From VRUE01 sp963704515 (GTDB lineage: Bacteria > Actinomycetota > Thermoleophilia > Solirubrobacterales > 70-9), in assembly GCA_963704515.1 (NCBI GenBank), contig OY969913.1:1488001-1552000 (forward strand): a stretch of 64,000 nt of DNA. The letters run 5' to 3'. The notes below the pieces were generated by a model. That model was not told the DNA's origin and did no database searches. It was given only the letters and a program-made list of their open reading frames with translations. Made by a program: the position numbers and the translations under genes. The stretch's first letter is position 1. Each line of letters begins with the position of its first letter. Below, piece after piece: positions 1-8,668 of the stretch.

Positions 1-127
1 CGAACTCGCCGACGCCGCCGAGGCGGTCGCCGGCGGCGAAGCCACGATGACTCCCTCGCAGGGCTTCTTCGGCGAGTCGGTGCGCAGCGCCGACTTCGGC
101 CACTTCTCGATCCTCGTGCGCCGCTGA
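1..127 (+). CDS. C-terminal end of an unidentified protein (partial)
   Basis: The window opens inside a gene. Reading from base 2, 41 codons run to a TGA at 125-127, ending in FGHFSILVRR. The fragment is too short to place in a family. It lies 42 bases upstream of the ECF sigma factor and on the same strand, so the two could share a transcript, but nothing shows this directly. That it codes is inferred from its typical GC-rich third positions and its uninterrupted frame. Confidence 0.5.
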   Translation, partial: ELADAAEAVAGGEATMTPSQGFFGESVRSADFGHFSILVRR

Positions 128-169
128 GCGGTTCGTAACAACCCGGCGGCCGGGTACATGTAACTCACG

Positions 170-754
170 ATGCCCACCGGAGGGGACAGCGCCGGCCTGC
201 GGCCGGATGCCGGCGACGTTCGTTTCGAGCGCTGCTTCGGCGATCACTACGCGGACGTGCTTGGCTTCGCCCTGCGCAGGCTGGACGGCCGGGCGGCGGC
301 CGAGGACGCCGTCGCCGAGACCTTCGCCGTCGCCTGGCGGCGGCGCGACGTGCTGCCCGAGCCGGCCTTGCCCTGGCTCTACGCGATCGCCTTCCGGGTG
401 ATCGCCAACCAGCGCCGCTCGCAGCGCCGCCGCCGCGAGCTGGAGGAGCGCCTCGCGCACGAGGCCGGGGCGGGGCGGGGGCAGGACGACCCGGCGGCGG
501 CGATCGACCGGCGCGACGCCTTCGCCGTTGCCTTCGCGCGGCTCAGCGAGGACGAGCGCGAGGTGCTGCGGCTGGTGGTCTGGGACGGGCTCGGCACGAA
601 TGACGCGGCCCGCGTGCTCGGCTGCTCGCCGGGCGCCTTCCGCGTGCGCCTGCACCGCGCGCGCCGCAAGCTGGCGAAACAACTGAGGCGCGCCGGACAT
701 TCACCGGATGAGCGCCGCGTCGCGGCGCCCGACCCCGCCGAGGAGCCAGGTTGA
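170..754 (+). CDS. ECF-type RNA polymerase sigma factor
   Basis: A 194-residue extracytoplasmic-function sigma factor that would direct RNA polymerase to a small set of promoters. The first half carries the region 2 pattern (FERCFGDHYADVLGFALRRL, then AEDAVAETFAVAWRR and the WLYAIAFRVIANQRR segment). The second half carries region 4, with a helix-turn-helix around residues 125-170 (LSEDEREVLRL, then DAARVLGCSPGAFRVRLHRAR). Length and layout are normal for the family. The stop overlaps the next start (TTGA), so the two genes are translationally coupled. The partner is therefore a candidate regulator, although it does not have the zinc-binding HxxxCxxC motif of ordinary anti-sigma factors. Regulon and ECF subgroup are unknown. 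Confidence 0.88.
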   Translation: MPTGGDSAGLRPDAGDVRFERCFGDHYADVLGFALRRLDGRAAAEDAVAETFAVAWRRRDVLPEPALPWLYAIAFRVIANQRRSQRRRRELEERLAHEAGAGRGQDDPAAAIDRRDAFAVAFARLSEDEREVLRLVVWDGLGTNDAARVLGCSPGAFRVRLHRARRKLAKQLRRAGHSPDERRVAAPDPAEEPG

Positions 755-1938
755 GACGCGCAGGCCGAGATACCGATCCGATCGCCGTCATGCGAGGCGC
801 CAACCCGGCCCTGGCCACGGACCTGCGCCGGACGCTGTCCCGCGAGGACCTGGCACGGGCGCTGCACCGGTCGATCGACGCCGGGCGCCTGCCCTCGCAG
901 CCGATTCCCCCGGGGGACCGGGTCGCCGCGGAGCTCGCCGTCGCGATCGCCGGGCCGGGCGAGCGCGCCAAGCCCGCTCGCCGCCGCCTTGCCCTGGGCT
1001 TCGGCGCGGGCCTGGCAATCGCCGCGATCGCCGTCGCGATCGTCCTGTTGACCGGCGGCTCGGTCAGCGGCGACCGACCGGCCTTCGCCGCGGCGGCAAT
1101 CGAGGTCGCCGAAGCCAACCCCCGTCTGCTGGTCGGCGCGCCGGGCTGGTCGGTCATGCGGGCCGACGAGTTCGAAGCCGACGAAGGCGAAGTCACCTTC
1201 GGCGACGGCAGCCACGAGCTCAGCGTCCACTGGTACCCGGCGCGGATGTACCGCGGCTACCTGCGCGACCGCGCCAGCGTCAGCCGGCAGCGGCACTCGC
1301 ACCTGCTCGGCCACCTCGCCACCACCGTTCATTACGGGGGCACCGAATACGCGACGATGCTGGCCCCGCAGGGCGCCGTCTTCGTCGAGATCCGCGGTGC
1401 GCTCGCCAGCCGCGCCGAATACGAAGAGGTGCTGCGCTCGCTGCGCCCGGCGGGCGTCGATGCCTGGCTGAACGCGATGCCGCCCAGCGTCGTCCGCCCG
1501 GATGCCCGCGCCGCGGCGATCGCGCGGATGCTGCGCGGCGTGCCGCTGCCGCTCGGCTTCGACCTCGCCCGGCTGCAAGGCGAAGACATCGTGCTCGACC
1601 ACCACCAGCTCGGCGTCGAAGTGGGCGGCAGGGTCGCCTGCGGCTGGGTGCGGAGTTGGCTGGCGGCGAGGAAGGCCGGCGACGCCGCGGGCGCCCGCGA
1701 AGCGGTCGCCGCGATGGCCACGGTGCCGAGCTGGCCGATGGTGCGTGACCCGCGCGAGAGGACTCCCTGGGCGGGGAACCTGAAGCGCGTCGCGAATGAG
1801 ATCGCCGACGGCCGCCTCGACCGGGGCGCCGCCGGCGAGGTCGTCAACGAAGACGGCAGCGGCTACGCGCTGGGCCCGGCTTGGGCGGTCGAGCTCAACT
1901 GCAGCGATCTCTACTGGCGCCACCCGCTCCATCGGTAG
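751..1938 (+). CDS. Membrane-anchored protein coupled to the ECF sigma factor
   Basis: A 395-residue protein with a cytoplasmic N-terminus of about 80 residues rich in Arg and Ala. One membrane segment follows at about residues 85-105 (LGFGAGLAIAAIAVAIVLLT), then a large extracytoplasmic part with no domain I recognise. The TTG start overlaps the sigma-factor stop. Position and topology suggest an anti-sigma or signal-sensing partner of the sigma factor, but this is inference: no ZAS zinc motif is seen, and the short cytoplasmic part would have to bind the sigma factor. Many ECF operons in GC-rich actinobacteria carry such lineage-specific membrane partners. Confidence 0.65.
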   Translation: MRRAGRDTDPIAVMRGANPALATDLRRTLSREDLARALHRSIDAGRLPSQPIPPGDRVAAELAVAIAGPGERAKPARRRLALGFGAGLAIAAIAVAIVLLTGGSVSGDRPAFAAAAIEVAEANPRLLVGAPGWSVMRADEFEADEGEVTFGDGSHELSVHWYPARMYRGYLRDRASVSRQRHSHLLGHLATTVHYGGTEYATMLAPQGAVFVEIRGALASRAEYEEVLRSLRPAGVDAWLNAMPPSVVRPDARAAAIARMLRGVPLPLGFDLARLQGEDIVLDHHQLGVEVGGRVACGWVRSWLAARKAGDAAGAREAVAAMATVPSWPMVRDPRERTPWAGNLKRVANEIADGRLDRGAAGEVVNEDGSGYALGPAWAVELNCSDLYWRHPLHR

Positions 1939-1950
1939 GCGCGCTCCGCG

Positions 1951-1998
1951 GCGCATCCGACATCGACCCCGCTGGAGTGGGGTGAAAGTCGGATGCGC
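1951..1998. terminator. Hairpin between convergent genes
   Basis: An 11-base perfect inverted repeat (GCGCATCCGAC at 1951-1961 and GTCGGATGCGC at 1988-1998) encloses a second one (ACCCC / GGGGT). It lies between the convergent sigma-partner and aldo/keto reductase genes, so a bidirectional terminator is the simple reading. There is no T-tract. Its size, about 48 bases, is close to that of the palindromic repeat families elsewhere in the window, but its sequence differs. Confidence 0.5.
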
Positions 1999-2002
1999 GG
2001 CA

Positions 2003-2971
2003 CTACGTGCGCGGCGTCGGCGCGATCCGGTCGAGCTCGGCCAGGTCCTCGGCGCTCGGCTGCCAGCCGATTGCCGCGACGTTGGCGGCGATCTGCCCGG
2101 GGCGGGTGGCGCCGGCGATCACCGAGCCGACGCCTGGCTGGGCGGCGAGGCCGGCGATCGCCAGGTCGAGAACGCCGACGCCGCGTGACTCGGCGAAGGC
2201 TTCCAGCGCTTCCACCACCTCGAACTGCTCGTCGGTGCCGGGGCGCTCGGCGCCGGCCAGCCGGCTGCCCTCGGGGCCGCGCTCGCCGCGCCGGTACTTG
2301 CCGGTGAGCAGCCCGCTGGCGAGCGGGAAGTAGGGGAGGATCGAGACGCCGAGGCGCTCGCAGACGGGCGCCACCTCGGCCTCGATCTCGCGCTGCAGCA
2401 GGCTGTACTCGTTCTGCAGGGTGACGAAGCGGGCGAGGCCGCGCTCGCGGGAGACCCGCTCGGCCTCCTCCAGCTGGGCGGCGCTGAAGTTGGAGCAGCC
2501 GATCGCGGTCACCAGGTCCTCGCGGACCAGCTCGTCGAGCGCCTCGAGCGTCTCGGCGATCGGCGTCACGCCGTCGGGCCGGTGGTACTGGTAGAGGTCG
2601 ATCCGCTCGGTGCGCAGACGCTTCAGCGACCCCTCCACCGCCCAGCGGATGTACTCGCGCGAGCCGCGCGGCGCCTCGGGCTCGTCGCGGTTGCCCAGGT
2701 CCCAGCCGAACTTGGTCGCCAGCACGAACTCCTCACGGCGCCCGGCGAGCGCCTCGCCCATCAGCCGCTCGCTCTCGCCGCCCCCGCCGTAGACATCGGC
2801 GGTGTCGAACAGCGTGATCCCGGCCTCGAGCGCTGCGTCGAGCACCGCCGCGGTCGCGTCGAGGTCGAGCCGGCGGCCGAAGTTGTTGCAGCCAAGCCCG
2901 ACGACCGAGACCTCCAACTCGGAATCGCCGAGGCGGCGGGTGGGCAGTGCGGTGGCGGGGGCGGTGGGCAT
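2003..2971 (-). CDS. Aldo/keto reductase
   Basis: A 322-residue NADPH-dependent oxidoreductase of the aldo/keto reductase superfamily (TIM barrel). The catalytic residues are visible: Asp and Tyr in FDTADVYG near residue 57, Lys in LATKFG near residue 87, and His in YQYHRPD near residue 128. The C-terminal cofactor region contains SVIAGATRPGQIAANV. Length is normal for the family. Substrate cannot be predicted; members reduce aldehydes and ketones. It stands alone, convergent with the gene before it and divergent from the lipoprotein after it. Confidence 0.9.
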   Translation of the reverse strand: MPTAPATALPTRRLGDSELEVSVVGLGCNNFGRRLDLDATAAVLDAALEAGITLFDTADVYGGGGESERLMGEALAGRREEFVLATKFGWDLGNRDEPEAPRGSREYIRWAVEGSLKRLRTERIDLYQYHRPDGVTPIAETLEALDELVREDLVTAIGCSNFSAAQLEEAERVSRERGLARFVTLQNEYSLLQREIEAEVAPVCERLGVSILPYFPLASGLLTGKYRRGERGPEGSRLAGAERPGTDEQFEVVEALEAFAESRGVGVLDLAIAGLAAQPGVGSVIAGATRPGQIAANVAAIGWQPSAEDLAELDRIAPTPRT

Positions 2972-3060
2972 CGTGGTCTCCTCTTCTCTCGCGGGTCTTC
3001 AATGATCTCCTGTACGGGTTCCGGTCGCAAATTTCGCGGTCCGGGAGCCGTAGTTGAGGC

Positions 3061-3519
3061 ATGGTCAAGCGCTTGACCGGCTGGCGGGGTGCCGCCGCGC
3101 TCGCCGCGGCTGTGCTGGCAATGGCCGTGGCCGGCTGCGCGGTGGCTACTCACAAGTCCGAATCGAGCGCGACGCCGCAGGTGATTCAGGTCTCGGGGCC
3201 GGGGAGCGCCGAAGAAGACGTCGCGCGGTCGCGCTGCCCGGCCGGCATGCATGGCTGCCGCAGCGCCGAAAGGCGGATCGTCTACGTCGAGGTGCACGAT
3301 CCGGACGGGGACGGCGAGGCGCACTTCGTCGTCCTCGATTCGCAGGGGATCACCCTGCCGGGGCTGACCGCGATCGCGATTCCGCGGTGGCTGCGGCCCC
3401 GGCCGCTGCCCGGTCCCGGCGACCTGGTCAGCGCCGCCGGCCGGGTGCAGCTCGGGTCCCACGGCGAGGACGAGATCAAGGCGCTGGAAGTGCACGTGGC
3501 GGGCTCCGGCGGTCGCTAG
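3061..3519 (+). CDS. Small secreted lipoprotein, function unknown
   Basis: A 152-residue protein with a lipoprotein signal peptide: a short Lys/Arg start, a hydrophobic stretch (AALAAAVLAMAVAG) and a lipobox with Cys near residue 23. The mature part has an acidic segment (DPDGDGEAHFVVLD) and ends with a region resembling a small beta-barrel (LVSAAGRVQLG). This could be an OB-like fold, but that is only a guess. ATG at 3061 puts the signal peptide in the right place. Family unknown. Confidence 0.65.
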   Translation: MVKRLTGWRGAAALAAAVLAMAVAGCAVATHKSESSATPQVIQVSGPGSAEEDVARSRCPAGMHGCRSAERRIVYVEVHDPDGDGEAHFVVLDSQGITLPGLTAIAIPRWLRPRPLPGPGDLVSAAGRVQLGSHGEDEIKALEVHVAGSGGR

Positions 3520-3568
3520 GGTTGGCCGGGCTCCCGGCCGCGCGGGCGGATCGCGGCCTCCTCCTCGC

Positions 3569-5002
3569 ATGACCTCGTCGACTGCGGATCGCACCCACCC
3601 CAACCTCACCCTTGCCGTGCTGGCGCTCGGCGGGGTCTCCTACGCGCTGCTCAGCTCGGCCGTGGTGCCGGCGCTGCCGACGATGGAGAAGGCGCTCGGC
3701 ACCACCGAGACCGGGATCACCTGGCTGCTCACCGGCTACCTGCTCGCCGCCTCGGTGGGCACCTCGATCCTCGGCCGGCTCGGCGACATGTACGGCAAGG
3801 AGCGCCTGCTGCTCTGGACCCTGGTCATCCTCGGCGCCGGCACGCTGCTCGCCGCGGTCTCCAACTCGCTGGCCCTGCTGATCGTCGCCCGCTTCATCCA
3901 GGGCGCCGGCGGCGGCATCTTCCCGCTCGCCTACGGCATCGTCCGCGACGAGTTCCCGCCCGAGCGCGTCGCCGGCGGCATCGGCCTGCTCTCGGCGATC
4001 CTCGGCGTCGGCGGCGGCCTTGGCATCGTCCTCTCCGGGGTGATCGTCGAGCACCTCGACTACCACTGGCTCTTCTGGATGCCGCTGGTCGCCGTGGTGC
4101 TCGCCGCGCTCGCCACCTGGCGCTTCGTCCCCGAATCGCCGGTGCGCACGCCCGGCCGGGTCAACTGGCTCGCCGCGGCGCTGATGACGATCGGCCTCTC
4201 GGCCGTCCTCCTGGCGATCAGCCAGACGACCAGCTGGGGCTGGGTCTCGGCGAAGACGCTCGGTCTGACCGCCGCCGGCCTCGCCTTCGTCGTCGCCTGG
4301 ATCGCGGTCGAGGTGCGCAGCGCCGAACCGCTGATCGACATGAAGATGATGCGGGTGCGCGGCGTCTGGACGACCAACGCCGCCGCCTTCCTGCTCGGCG
4401 GCGGCCTCTACGCCTCCTTCGTCGTCTTCCCCCAGTTCGCCCAGCTGCCGACGAGCACCGGCTTCGGGTTCGGCGCCTCGGTCGTCGTTTCCGGCCTCTA
4501 CCTGCTGCCGGCGACGATCGGGATGACCGTGCTCGGCCTGCGCGCCGGGGCGATCTCGGCCCGCTTCGGCTCGCGGATGGCGCTGCTCGCCGGCACGGTC
4601 TTCGCCGTGGCCTCCTTCTCGATGCTGGCGCTCGCCCACGACCACCCCTACGAGCTGCTGATCGCCGCCGCCCTGCTCGGCATCGGGATCGGCCTCGCCT
4701 TCGCGGCGCTCGGCAACCTGATCGTGCAGGCGGTGCCGCCCGAGCAGACCGGCGTCGCCTCCGGCATGAACAACGTGATGCGCACCCTGGGCGGCGCCCT
4801 CGGCGGCCAGCTCTCAGCCACCTTCATCGCCGACAACATGGCCGGCGGCTTCCCCACCGTCACCGGCTTCACCGAGACCTTCCTGATGGCGACCGGCTTC
4901 CTGGTGCTCAGCTTCGGCGCCGGCCTGCTGGTGCCGCGGGCGCTCGGGTCTCCCTCGGCGCCCCCGGGCCTGGACCCTGCGCCCGAGCCCGCCCAGGCGT
5001 AG
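3569..5002 (+). CDS. MFS drug/proton antiporter, DHA2-like
   Basis: A 477-residue major facilitator with about 14 membrane segments, in the size range of the DHA2 (EmrB/QacA-like) subfamily. Visible signatures are LGRLGDMYGKERLLL in the loop between helices 2 and 3, and GNLIVQAVPPEQTGVASGMN near the start of the last third. Such proteins export drugs or metabolites in exchange for protons across the cytoplasmic membrane. It lies 50 bases after the lipoprotein gene. Its 3' end is followed directly by a palindromic repeat (5010-5056). Substrate unknown. Confidence 0.85.
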   Translation: MTSSTADRTHPNLTLAVLALGGVSYALLSSAVVPALPTMEKALGTTETGITWLLTGYLLAASVGTSILGRLGDMYGKERLLLWTLVILGAGTLLAAVSNSLALLIVARFIQGAGGGIFPLAYGIVRDEFPPERVAGGIGLLSAILGVGGGLGIVLSGVIVEHLDYHWLFWMPLVAVVLAALATWRFVPESPVRTPGRVNWLAAALMTIGLSAVLLAISQTTSWGWVSAKTLGLTAAGLAFVVAWIAVEVRSAEPLIDMKMMRVRGVWTTNAAAFLLGGGLYASFVVFPQFAQLPTSTGFGFGASVVVSGLYLLPATIGMTVLGLRAGAISARFGSRMALLAGTVFAVASFSMLALAHDHPYELLIAAALLGIGIGLAFAALGNLIVQAVPPEQTGVASGMNNVMRTLGGALGGQLSATFIADNMAGGFPTVTGFTETFLMATGFLVLSFGAGLLVPRALGSPSAPPGLDPAPEPAQA

Positions 5003-5009
5003 TCTCCGC

Positions 5010-5056
5010 TTCCGGTGCGCCTTTTCCACCCATAGCGGAGATAAGGCGCACCGGAG
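5010..5056. repeat. 47-bp palindromic repeat, family A, copy 1
   Basis: An imperfect palindrome with 13-base arms TCCGGTGCGCCTT (5011-5023) and AAGGCGCACCGGA (5043-5055). It lies 7 bases after the MFS stop codon. The same unit, always 47 bases long, recurs at 19349, 33049, 49874 and 60390. Here it is intergenic and could act as a terminator hairpin. Confidence 0.85.
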
Positions 5057-5081
5057 CCGACGCTGGCTCTAGGCTGCCGCC

Positions 5082-7193
5082 GTGAGTGTGTGGGGGCTTG
5101 CGCGGTTGGTGACCGGGCCGCGGGGGCGGTGGGTGACGGTCGGGGTCTGGGTGGCGCTGGCGCTCGGCGGCTTCCTCGCCCGCTCGCGCATCGACCAGGT
5201 GACCGCCGCCGGACAGGCGAGCTACCTGCCGGCCCACGCCCAGTCGACCCGGGCGCTGGCGGCGCTGGGACGCGACTTCAAGGACGGCGAAGACGTGCCG
5301 GTGCTGATCGTCTTCGACCGGGCAGGGGGGCTGACCGCGGCTGACCTCAACGCGATCGGCCGCCTCGGCGGCGGGCTCGAACGGCTCGGCCTCGCCGGGG
5401 CGACCCCGGTCCTGGCGCCCTTCTCGGGCGAGGCGCGGCGGCCGCTCGGCGACGTCGCCCGGATCGCCGCCGGGGTGGGGCCGATCTCGCGCGACGGCGA
5501 AGCGGCCCTGGTGACGCTGGCGATCGACGCCGGCGACCGCGGTGCCGTGGTCGAAGACGTAGGGCGGATCCGCGTATTCCTGGCGGCCCACCGGCGGCCC
5601 GGGCTGCGCAGCTACGTCACCGGGCCGGCGGGCGTCGCCGCCGACCTCGAGCGGGTCGCCGACGACGCCGGCCGCACGCTGCTGATCGCCACGCTCAGCC
5701 TCGTTCTGCTGCTGCTCCTCGTCGTCTACCGGGCGCCGCCGCTGGCTTTGCTGCCGCTGTTCGTCGTCGGCGCCGCCTACCTGATCGCGATCGGCCTCGT
5801 CTACCTGCTGATCGACGCCGGCCTGATCGTCGTCAACACCGAGGGCACCTTCCTGCTGCTGGTGCTGGTCTTCGGGGCGGGCACCGACTACTCGCTGCTG
5901 CTCATCCACCGCTACCGCGAGGAGCTCGGGCGCGGGGCGGGCACGAGCGCGGCGCTGCAGGCGGCGCTCGCCGAGAGCGCCCGGCCGATCTCCGCCTCGG
6001 CGGCGACCGTGATCGCCGCGATGCTGGTCCTGCTGCTGGCCGAGCTCGAGTCGACCCACTGGCTCGGGCCGGTGCTGGCGATCGGCATCGCCACGATGCT
6101 GGCGGCGGCGCTGACCCTGCTGCCCGCGGCGCTGGCGATCCTCGGCCCGCGCGCCTTCTGGCCGGCGCGGGTCGGGGTGGAGGAGGCGAGGGGCCGGCGC
6201 TGGGCCGCCGTCGCCGGCTTCGTCGGCCGCCGCCCGCGCGCGATCGTCGCCGGCGTCGCCGCGCTGCTCGCCCTGATGGCCTGCGGCAACCTGGTCGGCC
6301 ACGGAACGATCGGCTTCGGCGAAGGCGAAGCGCGCTCGACCGAATCGAGCCGCGGCAACGAAGTGCTCGCCGAGCACTTCCCGCCCGGGCTCGGCTCGCC
6401 GCTCACCGCGGTGCTAGGCGCCGGCGAACTGGGGCCCGCGCTGCGCGGCCTCGGTCGCCTGCCCTCGGTGAAGCTCGCGGTGCCGCTGCCGCCCTCCTCG
6501 CTGCGCGACGTCGCCGCCCTGGCGATCGTCCTGCGCGGCGACCCGTACTCGGGCGGGGCCACCGCGCTGGTCCGCGACGTGCGCGAGCGGCTGCATGCGG
6601 TCGCTCCCGGCGCCCTGCTCGGCGGCATCCCCGCCGAGAACTACGACGTCGAGCAGGCCAACGCCCGCGACACGCGCCTGATCGTCCCCGCCGTGCTGCT
6701 CGTCGTCGGGCTGATCCTGGTCGCCGTCCTGCGCGCCCTGGCGGCGCCCGGCTACCTGATGCTCAGCGTGGTCGCCTCCTTCGCGGCGACGCTCGGTCTC
6801 GCCACCTTCGCCTTCACCGACCTCTTCGGCGCTGGCGGCATGACCTTCGACCTGACCCTGCTCGCCTTCATCTTCCTGGTCGCGCTCGGGGTCGACTACA
6901 ACATCTTCCTGATGACCCGCGCCCGCGAGGAGGCGGCGCGGCACGGTACCCGCGAGGGCGTGCTCGTCGCCCTGCGCGACACCGGCTCGGTGATCACCGG
7001 CGCCGGCCTGATCCTCGCCGGCACCTTCGCCACCCTCACCCTGCTGCCGCTCGAAGAGCTCGTCCAGATCGGCGCCACCGTGGCGGCCGGCGTGCTGCTC
7101 GACACCTTCGTCGTCCGCAGCCTGCTGATCCCCGCGATCACCCACCTCTGCGGCGAGCGCGCCTGGTGGCCGGCGCGCCGAAGCGAGACTTGA
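5082..7193 (+). CDS. MMPL-family (RND-type) membrane transporter
   Basis: A 703-residue MmpL-like transporter. Its layout is internally duplicated: one N-terminal helix, an extracytoplasmic domain and a five-helix bundle, then the same again. The two paired signature segments are GAGTDYSLLLIHRYREEL near residue 265 and LGVDYNIFLMTRAREE near residue 605. Such proteins export lipids, polyketides or other hydrophobic compounds using the proton gradient. The GTG start at 5082 gives MSVWGLARLVTG and a first helix in the expected place. The stop codon lies inside a hairpin (7183-7220). Cargo unknown; the PKS is too far away to assume a link. Confidence 0.88.
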   Translation: MSVWGLARLVTGPRGRWVTVGVWVALALGGFLARSRIDQVTAAGQASYLPAHAQSTRALAALGRDFKDGEDVPVLIVFDRAGGLTAADLNAIGRLGGGLERLGLAGATPVLAPFSGEARRPLGDVARIAAGVGPISRDGEAALVTLAIDAGDRGAVVEDVGRIRVFLAAHRRPGLRSYVTGPAGVAADLERVADDAGRTLLIATLSLVLLLLLVVYRAPPLALLPLFVVGAAYLIAIGLVYLLIDAGLIVVNTEGTFLLLVLVFGAGTDYSLLLIHRYREELGRGAGTSAALQAALAESARPISASAATVIAAMLVLLLAELESTHWLGPVLAIGIATMLAAALTLLPAALAILGPRAFWPARVGVEEARGRRWAAVAGFVGRRPRAIVAGVAALLALMACGNLVGHGTIGFGEGEARSTESSRGNEVLAEHFPPGLGSPLTAVLGAGELGPALRGLGRLPSVKLAVPLPPSSLRDVAALAIVLRGDPYSGGATALVRDVRERLHAVAPGALLGGIPAENYDVEQANARDTRLIVPAVLLVVGLILVAVLRALAAPGYLMLSVVASFAATLGLATFAFTDLFGAGGMTFDLTLLAFIFLVALGVDYNIFLMTRAREEAARHGTREGVLVALRDTGSVITGAGLILAGTFATLTLLPLEELVQIGATVAAGVLLDTFVVRSLLIPAITHLCGERAWWPARRSET

Positions 7194-7220
7194 CCCCCGT
7201 CTGGGTGGGTCAAGTCTCGC
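7183..7220 (+). terminator. Hairpin containing the MMPL stop codon
   Basis: A perfect 14-base inverted repeat (GCGAGACTTGACCC at 7183-7196, complement at 7207-7220) with a 10-base loop. The TGA stop of the transporter (7191-7193) is part of the left arm. There is no T-tract. It lies between convergent genes and may stop transcription from both sides. Confidence 0.6.
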
Positions 7221-7252
7221 CTGGCGTCAGCCGTCGAGTGGCGGCCGGGCGC

Positions 7253-7939
7253 CTACCCGAATCTGCTCGCGTTGCGGAGGACTGTTGCCTGGCGGCGACT
7301 CCACCACGCCTGCAGGTCGGCCCTCGAGGTGGGCAGGAGATTGTCCTCTTCGACATCGCTCAGGTCGCCCATCGCGCGGAGCAGGTGGGGGATCGCCTCG
7401 TCGGCAGGGTCGATGCCGTAGCGCAGCATGAATAGCTCGACCCCCTCCTCGACCGAGATGCCGCCGTCTTCGTCGATCGCCTTGACGTCGAAGTAGTCGC
7501 GCATCTCTCCGCGCTCGGCCATCACCTTGAGCTTCATCGCCATCAGGTCCTGAAGGCTTGCGACTTCGAGGCCGGCCACCCTCTTCGGCTCGGCCAGCAG
7601 TCGCAGGCTCGATGCGTCGAAGACCTCGATTCTGGTTCCGCCGAATAGGCCCTTCAGGGTCCCCGGCGACCGCAGTGTCACGGCGAACTCGCCGAGCTCC
7701 GCAAGCCGGTCGGCCAGTCGCTCGAGGTCGACCGCCTCATCAAAGAAGAAGTCGAGGTCCCGGCTTTCGCGGTGTCCCAGGTGGACCGCAACCGCCGTGC
7801 CGCCCCCGAGGTAGAGCGGATCGGGTAGCTGCGAGGCGAGGGTGGACCACGCCTTGGCGGTGTCCGCGGGCAGTACGCGGCGAAGCCCCTCGGGCAGCAG
7901 GGGATTGGGGTCCTCGGATGTGTTTCCGTGGTCTTTCAA
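7253..7939 (-). CDS. AbiEii-like nucleotidyltransferase toxin
   Basis: A 228-residue protein of the AbiEii/AbiGii nucleotidyltransferase toxin family. The transferase pattern is clear: LGGGTAVAVHLGHRESRDLDFFF near residues 45-67, with the paired aspartates D-L-D, and a later K...RDYFD segment (MAMKLKVMAERGEMRDYFD). Members block growth by transferring nucleotides, for some homologues onto tRNA, and are held in check by the partner gene. The start codon overlaps the stop of the upstream regulator (ATGA), and the antitoxin comes first, as in known AbiE operons. It may serve phage defence or element stability. Confidence 0.8.
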   Translation of the reverse strand: MKDHGNTSEDPNPLLPEGLRRVLPADTAKAWSTLASQLPDPLYLGGGTAVAVHLGHRESRDLDFFFDEAVDLERLADRLAELGEFAVTLRSPGTLKGLFGGTRIEVFDASSLRLLAEPKRVAGLEVASLQDLMAMKLKVMAERGEMRDYFDVKAIDEDGGISVEEGVELFMLRYGIDPADEAIPHLLRAMGDLSDVEEDNLLPTSRADLQAWWSRRQATVLRNASRFG

Positions 7940-8640
7940 GCGGCGGACTCCGCGAGGTTCTTGCCCAGCCGGCGGGTCTTGGGGTCCAGTCCTCGGGCTC
8001 GTGCGGCCCGGAGCCAGTCTTCCTTGGTGAGCGTGGCCGCGCCCCAGGCCAATCCCTGCACATCCATCTCACGCAGGAGGCGGCGCGCGATGTATGGGCC
8101 GGCCGTCCGTACCTCGAGTTGGCTGGGCGCCGTGTTCCAGAAGAGGTGGAGCAGGCGGGGAGGGACGCGCACATCGGTCTTCGTGTCGCGCTTCGGGGTT
8201 TTGACCGTGGTCAGGGTCCGGTCGATCTCGGCCCAGCGTGGGTGGGTGGGGTTCGCCCGCCAGATCGTTGCCTTGCGCGCCCGCCCGGCGGCAAGCACCT
8301 CCTCGGTTCGGCTGACCAGTCCGAACCCCAGCAAGGCGCCCAGCGCCCGGCCCGTCGCGGTGGGCGAAAGCCCGGCCCTACGAGCGACGGCACGCGCCGA
8401 GACCAAGCCAAACGGGGCGCTCCGAAGCGCCGCAAGCACGCGCACCTGAGTGCGCGTCAGGCCTGGCAGTACGGGACTGACGCCGAGCGCGTCGCGCAGC
8501 CTCTCGGCCTGGTGCGGCGTGAAGGCCAAGCGTCCGTTTGCCTGTCTCGCGTCGATCCCCAGGCGCTCGATCGCTCGGCTAATTCGCGGCACGGATGTGC
8601 CGAGCTCCCGCGCTAGCTGCGCGCCCGAAACAGTGTCCAT
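7936..8640 (-). CDS. AbiEi-like antitoxin / winged-helix regulator
   Basis: A 234-residue partner of the AbiEii-like toxin. The N-terminus has a helix-turn-helix (VSGAQLARELGTSVPRISRA). A second winged-helix region follows near residues 75-130 (TRTQVRVLAALRSAPFGLVS, then RRAGLSPTATGRALGALLGFGLVSR). The C-terminal part resembles the long antitoxin domain of AbiEi proteins, which both bind the operon promoter and neutralise the toxin. It overlaps the toxin gene by 4 bases. Function is inferred from gene order and the DNA-binding motifs; the antitoxin domain itself is not a confident match by eye. Confidence 0.7.
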   Translation of the reverse strand: MDTVSGAQLARELGTSVPRISRAIERLGIDARQANGRLAFTPHQAERLRDALGVSPVLPGLTRTQVRVLAALRSAPFGLVSARAVARRAGLSPTATGRALGALLGFGLVSRTEEVLAAGRARKATIWRANPTHPRWAEIDRTLTTVKTPKRDTKTDVRVPPRLLHLFWNTAPSQLEVRTAGPYIARRLLREMDVQGLAWGAATLTKEDWLRAARARGLDPKTRRLGKNLAESAA

Positions 8641-8668
8641 ATCGTTAAATGATACCGCGGCGCCCCCG